Below are positions 22,667 through 26,451 of a stretch of DNA of 26,451 bases, piece by piece (positions within the stretch are counted from its first letter, which is position 1; the number at the start of each line of letters is the position of its first letter). Source of the DNA: Phycisphaerales bacterium UBA4658 (GTDB lineage Bacteria > Planctomycetota > Phycisphaerae > Phycisphaerales > UBA1924). Position numbers and translations under genes: made by a program. The stretch lies in the NCBI GenBank assembly GCA_002405485.1, contig DHLW01000097.1, forward strand, positions 1 to 26,451, read 5' to 3'. The notes under the pieces are model-generated. The model made no database searches and had not been told where the DNA came from. It worked only from the letters and a program-made list of their open reading frames with translations.

Positions 22667-23350
22667 TCACCCGCGCCGCCGACGAAGACCAGCGGCCAGG
22701 GCAAACCCCAGAAGGGCCGCTCCGCCGGGCGTCGGCACCAGGTTCTCCTGCACCCAGTCCTTCGCGGCGTCGTGCTCAGCCTCGGTCAGGCCGTAGTTGA
22801 ACGCGATCCAGAACGGACGGCTGGTGAGCGAGCCAGCAACAAGCTCCAGCTCCGCCAGATAGATCCCCTGGCCAGTGCTTGACGTGGCCCCGTTGAGCAG
22901 CCAGTCAAAGTGGAAGTCATCTGAGAGCAGCCAGGAGTACCCGGCGACCGGTGTGTCGGTGGCTGGGGTGTTGATGAACGGCTGGCCCAGATCGGGAAGA
23001 CCGGTGCCCATGGTGGTGCTGGTCGTGACGAACGAGGACCCGTTCCAGGACCGGAGGGCCTTGCGGATATTGAACTGGATGCTCTGGCCAAGCAGCAGCG
23101 GATCGCGCGAGGCATAGCCGGGCTCATCGATGCGAACGTCGTTCGTGATGGCGTTGAACTCGAGGTCGGCCCCGAACACCCGCTGCTCCACGTCGCCGAA
23201 GTTCTGGTTGGGCGGTTCGCCGACGACGACGCCCGTACGCAGTTCGCCCTGGACGAGGGCGACCTGGATGTCGTCACCATCCGCGAGGGCCGCGGGCGAC
23301 GCGATCACTGCCGCCGCGCCGAATGTCAGAAACACACGTTGCATGTTCAT
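22667..23350 (-). CDS. Exported protein with a PEP-CTERM-like C-terminal sorting tail
   Basis: A predicted exported protein of 227 residues. Seen: a signal peptide (MNMQRVFLTFGAAAVIASPAALA); a middle domain with DDIQVALVQGELRTG, GYASRDP, ALRSWNG, FHFDWLL, GIYLAELEL and PFWIAFN; and a C-terminal tail VPTPGGAALLGFALAAGL followed by RRRR. The tail is a short Pro-rich motif, a hydrophobic stretch and an Arg cluster: the PEP-CTERM layout with the VPTP variant. Such tails are processed by exosortase/archaeosortase-type enzymes; none is in this window. The middle domain is homologous to the next gene upstream, as judged by the shared ordered motifs. AAAGGTG precedes the ATG at 23350. A hairpin lies between the two genes, so this one may be transcribed partly on its own. 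The function is unknown. Confidence 0.82.
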   Translation of the reverse strand: MNMQRVFLTFGAAAVIASPAALADGDDIQVALVQGELRTGVVVGEPPNQNFGDVEQRVFGADLEFNAITNDVRIDEPGYASRDPLLLGQSIQFNIRKALRSWNGSSFVTTSTTMGTGLPDLGQPFINTPATDTPVAGYSWLLSDDFHFDWLLNGATSSTGQGIYLAELELVAGSLTSRPFWIAFNYGLTEAEHDAAKDWVQENLVPTPGGAALLGFALAAGLRRRRG

Positions 23351-23380
23351 AAAGGCACCTTTCTCTCTCGAATACTCTTG

Positions 23381-23412
23381 AACGAAACCCCGACGAGTTA
23401 CATACGTCGAGG
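23381..23412 (-). terminator. Hairpin terminator between the two exported paralogues
   Basis: On the minus strand CCTCGACG and CGTCGGGG form an 8-bp stem with one G-U pair and a 9-nt loop, followed by TTTCGTT. It lies 37 bp after the dockerin gene stop and about 30 bp before the next gene's start codon, so it may limit read-through between the paralogues. Confidence 0.6.
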
Positions 23413-23449
23413 AAAAATCCATACTGAACTTGCCCGTGCACCCGAGGCG

Positions 23450-24295
23450 TCATGGGCATCCGGCAAACCAGGTGTTCAGAAACGTGAAGATGTCCTGAAC
23501 ATCCAGCCCGCCCCCGTCGACGTCAGCGCTCGGAAGCCCTGCGAACCAGGCGTTCAGGAACCCGAAGATGTCCTGAACCGTCACTTCGCCCGATTGATCG
23601 AAATCCGCGGCGCACGGACACAGCGACACGCTCGAGCCCGGTGTTCCCGCGCCCCTGGACAGCAGATAGGCCACGCAGTTGGCCTGCTCCTGCGCCGTCG
23701 AGTTCTGGTTGAACACGACCCAGAACGGCTCGCTCGGAGCGGGGCTCAGACCCGCGGGGCTGCCCGTCCAAGCCGCCAGTTCCAGCACATAGATGCCCGC
23801 CGAGGAAGGCGCGGTCAGAGCGAAGGCCCCGTGCTCGTGGAAGGCACCATCCTGAGCATCGGAGATCCCCAGCGTCACACTCGGTCCGCTCATCGCCGAC
23901 GCAGGGTCCACCAGGGGCGACGTCGCCGTCAGGCCCAGCTTGGTGAGCGTGATCCGCTCCGGCGGGATCGTGCACAGGTTGCCGCCAGACCACTTCCGCA
24001 GCGATCGCGTCATCGTCACCCCAGTCACCGCGCTCGCAAAGAACTGGTCGGGCACGGCGTTGAATCCCGGATTCGTCGTGCGATTGGCAAAGCCCGTGTC
24101 CGCGAATCGGGCCTCGAACACCCGGGCGGCAAACGGCGTCAGACCGCTCGCCCCGCCCGTCCGCACCCGATTCCCGTCGGGCAGGTCGCGAAACAGGATC
24201 ACGTCCCCTTCGTGCAACTGCCCGTGAGCCGCGGGGGTCGCGATCCCGATGATCCCCGTCAGTGTGCATGCCAGACTGGTCTTCCACACGGTCAT
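23450..24295 (-). CDS. Exported protein with a C-terminal GC-type dockerin-like repeat
   Basis: A predicted exported protein of 281 residues. Seen: a signal peptide to about residue 25 (ending AAHGQ); the same middle domain as its downstream paralogue, with GDVILFRDL, NPGFNAVP, SLRKWSGG, HEHGAFAL, GIYVLELA and PFWVVFN; and a C-terminal pair of EF-hand-like repeats, DFDQSGEVTVQDIFGFLNAWF and a second copy DVDGGGLDVQDIFTFLNTWF, ending AGCP. This tail is what NCBI calls a GC-type dockerin, a planctomycete anchor. The second calcium loop is one residue short. GAGAGG lies 7 nt before the ATG at 24295, only 19 bp after the prepilin gene stop, so those two are probably co-transcribed. The ligand or partner of the middle domain is unknown. 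Confidence 0.82.
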   Translation of the reverse strand: MTVWKTSLACTLTGIIGIATPAAHGQLHEGDVILFRDLPDGNRVRTGGASGLTPFAARVFEARFADTGFANRTTNPGFNAVPDQFFASAVTGVTMTRSLRKWSGGNLCTIPPERITLTKLGLTATSPLVDPASAMSGPSVTLGISDAQDGAFHEHGAFALTAPSSAGIYVLELAAWTGSPAGLSPAPSEPFWVVFNQNSTAQEQANCVAYLLSRGAGTPGSSVSLCPCAADFDQSGEVTVQDIFGFLNAWFAGLPSADVDGGGLDVQDIFTFLNTWFAGCP

Positions 24296-24314
24296 GGTGA
24301 TCCTCTCAGCACGG

Positions 24315-25193
24315 CTAGCGTGCATACTCCGGCCAGAACTTGTTGTCCGTCAGCGTGCGATACACCTGCCGAAAGCTCAGCGTCCTTGCGCTCCCATCCA
24401 GAAAGCCGTAGTTCGTGCGGGACTCAACGCCGACGGGCGAGCTCGCCCCGCGCGGGTCGTGCCCACCCACGTCCATCTGGGTCGCGGCAAGCCCCGGGGC
24501 GTTCTCTGGGCCAAACTCATCCCAGGTGTGCGCGTCCACGTGGTCGCTCGTGGCAAACGGCGCGCTGCTCGGGGTCAGCCCCTGCGTGATCATCAGAAAA
24601 TGCACCGTCTGGTCGGGCCTTGGCACCTTGCTCAGACGCTCCCACGGACCGGCGAAACGCCCGGTCCTCGGATCAATCACCGATGGCCGGGCAAACCGCG
24701 TCAGAAAGTTGTTCAGCCCGTACGACGTCCACCGCGGAATCACCGACGGCGGATTGGCAGACGTGATCGTTCCGGTCTCCACTCCCGACAGCACCTCGGC
24801 CAGTCCCGGGCCGTCGCTCTGCCCCCCCTGCGCTCGTGGCCAGTACGGGCTCCGATCCACGGGCGACCGCAACGCGATCGACTTGTCGGCGTACGACCCA
24901 AGCGCGATCGGCCATGAGCGGGTCAGAACGCTCAGACCGCCGTGCCCGAGCCCCGCATCCACGAACAACTCCCTGTGGTCGTTCATATAGAGCGTGTGCG
25001 CGACCTCGAGCTGGCGGACGTTGCTCAGGCAGACCGCGGTGCGGGCCGCCGCCCGAGCCTTGCCCAGCGTTGGGAGCAAGATTCCGATCAGCAGCGCAAT
25101 GATCGCGATCACCACCAGCAACTCGATGAGCGTGAACGCCCGGGCGCCGGTGCACCGGACCGAAGAGGTTGCGGTTGGAAGACGGCGGCTCAC
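24315..25193 (-). CDS. Type II secretion / pseudopilin-like prepilin
   Basis: A 292-residue protein with a prepilin N-terminus: a basic leader of about 20 residues ending RA, then [18 protein letters not shown] at about 20-37, and a helix [14 protein letters not shown]. PilD-type peptidase would cleave before the Phe and methylate it. The rest is a globular domain typical of planctomycete DUF1559-like or H-X9-DG prepilins; it ends with [14 protein letters not shown], which resembles that DG block, but the His expected ten residues before the Asp is Val. The GTG at 25193 is inferred: it gives a normal-length leader and lies just after a candidate promoter, but has no ribosome-binding site, and upstream ATGs give implausibly long leaders. 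It is followed 19 bp later by the dockerin protein gene. Confidence 0.85.
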   Translation of the reverse strand: MSRRLPTATSSVRCTGARAFTLIELLVVIAIIALLIGILLPTLGKARAAARTAVCLSNVRQLEVAHTLYMNDHRELFVDAGLGHGGLSVLTRSWPIALGSYADKSIALRSPVDRSPYWPRAQGGQSDGPGLAEVLSGVETGTITSANPPSVIPRWTSYGLNNFLTRFARPSVIDPRTGRFAGPWERLSKVPRPDQTVHFLMITQGLTPSSAPFATSDHVDAHTWDEFGPENAPGLAATQMDVGGHDPRGASSPVGVESRTNYGFLDGSARTLSFRQVYRTLTDNKFWPEYAR

Positions 25194-25205
25194 TGGTGCA
25201 ACAGG

Positions 25206-25232
25206 ATTGCATCTGTACCAAGGGGCTGTCAA
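25206..25232 (-). promoter_or_regulatory. Candidate promoter of the prepilin operon
   Basis: Minus strand: TTGACA (25227-25232) is a perfect -35 box, then 15 bp, then TGCAAT (25206-25211), four of six to a -10 box. The spacer is shorter than usual. The start would lie near 25199, only a few bases before the GTG at 25193, implying a nearly leaderless message and fitting the absence of a ribosome-binding site. Confidence 0.35.
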
Positions 25233-25240
25233 GTGACTTG
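25230..25240. promoter_or_regulatory. Palindrome overlapping the prepilin -35 box
   Basis: CAAGT-G-ACTTG is an 11-bp perfect inverted repeat around one central base. It covers three bases of the candidate -35 box and lies in the 130-bp region between the divergent prepilin and purF genes. A transcription factor could bind here, but one short palindrome is weak evidence. Confidence 0.3.
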
Positions 25241-25323
25241 CCACTGATTTGCATGAAGAAATCCTCGGCTCGTGGGGCGATCCGCCGAAATCGCCCGACT
25301 CGGTCGCTATCCTGCCCCGACGC

Positions 25324-26451
25324 ATGCGACCACCCTTTGCGCTTCCCGTGCTCAAGCCGCCCGCCCCATCGCGGTCTGTCGCTCTGGAGGCGCATGCGTC
25401 GTACGAGAAGAAGGAAAAGTGTGGGGTCGTCGGCATCTGGGGCGGTCCGGAAGCCGCCGTGCTCACCTATTTGGGGATGTATGCCCAGCAGCACCGGGGG
25501 CAGGAGTCGGCAGGCATCGCGGTCTCCAACGGGCGGCGGATCAGCGGGCACACCGGCATGGGCCTGGTGTCGGAGATCTTCACGCGTTCGGTGCTGCACG
25601 ATCTTGAACAGGCGACCCGTCCGGCGCAGCCCGGCAAGCACGGTCCGGCCCCCTCCGCCGCGGTGACCAGCGGCAGCGCGATGGTCCGGGGCTGCGGAGC
25701 GATCGGGCATAACCGGTACTCCACGGCGGGCGGATCGATGCTTTGCAACGCCCAGCCGCTCATCGAGAGCTATGTCGGCGGGCAGGTGGCCATCGCGCAC
25801 AACGGGAACCTGATCAACGCCGACGCGCTCCGCGGGCGATTCGAGGCCGCCGGCCACCTGTTCCACACGACCAGCGACACCGAGGTCGTGATCCATCTCT
25901 ACGCGTCGCCGGAACAGCAGCGGGCCGTCGATCCCCTGGCCGCGACGCTCCGCCAGCTCGAAGGCGCGTACAGCGTGCTGCTGCTCTTCCCGGATCGGAT
26001 CGAAGCGGCCCGAGATCCGTGGGGCTGGCGTCCGCTGGTGCTGGGCAAGCTCCCGGACGGTCGGCACGTGGTCGCCAGCGAGACCGTGGCCCTGGACGTG
26101 GTCGGGGCCGAGTTTCAGCGCGAGATCGAGCCGGGCGAGATCGTGACCCTGTCCGACGCGGGCGTCTCCAGTCGCCGCTTCTCCGACCCCGCGCCGCGGC
26201 TGGCCAAGTGCGTCTTTGAGCACGTCTACTTCGCCAATCCCTCCAGCACCGTCTTCGGGCAGAATGTGCAGATGGTTCGCGAGCTGCTCGGCGAGCGGCT
26301 CGCCAAGGAGGCCCCGGTTTCGGCCGATTACACCATGCCCATGCCCGACTCCGGCCGTTCCGCCGCCACCGGATACGCCCGGGCCAGCGGCATTCCGTAT
26401 CGAGAGGGCATCGTCCCCAATCGGTACGTCGGACGCACGTTTATCAAGCCG
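25324..26451 (+). CDS. purF: Amidophosphoribosyltransferase PurF, 5' part (runs off the right edge)
   Basis: PurF commits PRPP to purine synthesis, using glutamine to make phosphoribosylamine. The 376 codons in the window cover the class II glutaminase domain and the start of the PRTase domain. Seen: nucleophile Cys at 33 in [70 protein letters not shown], the block holding the first Fe-S ligand Cys in Bacillus-type Pur[14 protein letters not shown]; and NRYVGRTFI. The Cys is preceded by a 32-residue propeptide if the ATG at 25324 is the start, which is long for the family, and about 20 residues are inserted after LEQATRP. Other Fe-S cysteines lie beyond the window. No clear ribosome-binding site precedes the ATG. 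Confidence 0.94.
   Translation, partial: MRPPFALPVLKPPAPSRSVALEAHASYEKKEKCGVVGIWGGPEAAVLTYLGMYAQQHRGQESAGIAVSNGRRISGHTGMGLVSEIFTRSVLHDLEQATRPAQPGKHGPAPSAAVTSGSAMVRGCGAIGHNRYSTAGGSMLCNAQPLIESYVGGQVAIAHNGNLINADALRGRFEAAGHLFHTTSDTEVVIHLYASPEQQRAVDPLAATLRQLEGAYSVLLLFPDRIEAARDPWGWRPLVLGKLPDGRHVVASETVALDVVGAEFQREIEPGEIVTLSDAGVSSRRFSDPAPRLAKCVFEHVYFANPSSTVFGQNVQMVRELLGERLAKEAPVSADYTMPMPDSGRSAATGYARASGIPYREGIVPNRYVGRTFIKP

Noticed and set aside
1..26451. Defence island, prophage or mobile element
   Set aside because: No integrase, transposase, restriction, CRISPR or phage genes, no terminal repeats and no composition break were seen; the content is housekeeping and envelope genes.

Overview
The window is high-GC chromosomal DNA from a bacterium that looks like a member of the Planctomycetota, most likely class Phycisphaerae. 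The lineage call is an inference from several marks seen together: a sigma-70-family gene placed directly upstream of a Ser/Thr kinase gene, a CxxCGYDLRG zinc-ribbon tail, a type II prepilin leader of the planctomycete kind, a protein ending in a 'GC-type' dockerin repeat, and a neighbouring protein with a PEP-CTERM-like tail. Gene density is high and most genes are housekeeping. I see no tRNA, rRNA, CRISPR array, phage, integrase or insertion sequence.

Layout. 1-634: the 3' part of trpD, with an in-frame TAG near the left edge. 618-3961 (minus): a sigma factor followed by a three-segment membrane Ser/Thr kinase, divergent from a membrane-anchored coiled-coil protein (4312-5319) that ends in a good intrinsic terminator. 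5396-5918 is non-coding. 5919-9879 (plus): mreB-mreC-mreD plus a GlmU-like gene, a cell-shape and envelope-precursor operon. 9937-14378 (minus): scpB, a CYTH-domain protein, sppA and a PhoD-like phosphatase, probably one unit read from scpB. 14500-15249 (plus): a SCO1/SenC copper chaperone. 15246-16786 (minus): tilS and a degenerate receiver protein. 16845-17648 (plus): an unknown membrane coiled-coil protein. 17660-18610 (minus): an agmatinase-family ureohydrolase, divergent from a membrane protein with a C-terminal zinc ribbon (18832-19653). 19675-21651 (minus): a PpiD/SurA-like membrane chaperone. 21806-22405 (minus): rpsD. 22667-25193 (minus): three exported proteins, namely a prepilin-type protein and two paralogues with different C-terminal tags. 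25324 to the right edge (plus): the 5' part of purF.

No mobile or defence system is present. The parts most likely to be under-described are: (a) the sigma factor / kinase / coiled-coil membrane module at 618-5319; (b) the neighbouring exported paralogues that share one N-terminal domain but carry a PEP-CTERM-like tail in one case and a dockerin in the other, next to a prepilin gene; (c) the apparent amber mutation in trpD; and (d) several membrane or regulatory proteins with degenerate or unusual domain combinations. Start sites were chosen from ribosome-binding sites, family alignment from memory and codon use. Functions rest on motif recognition only, with no database search.
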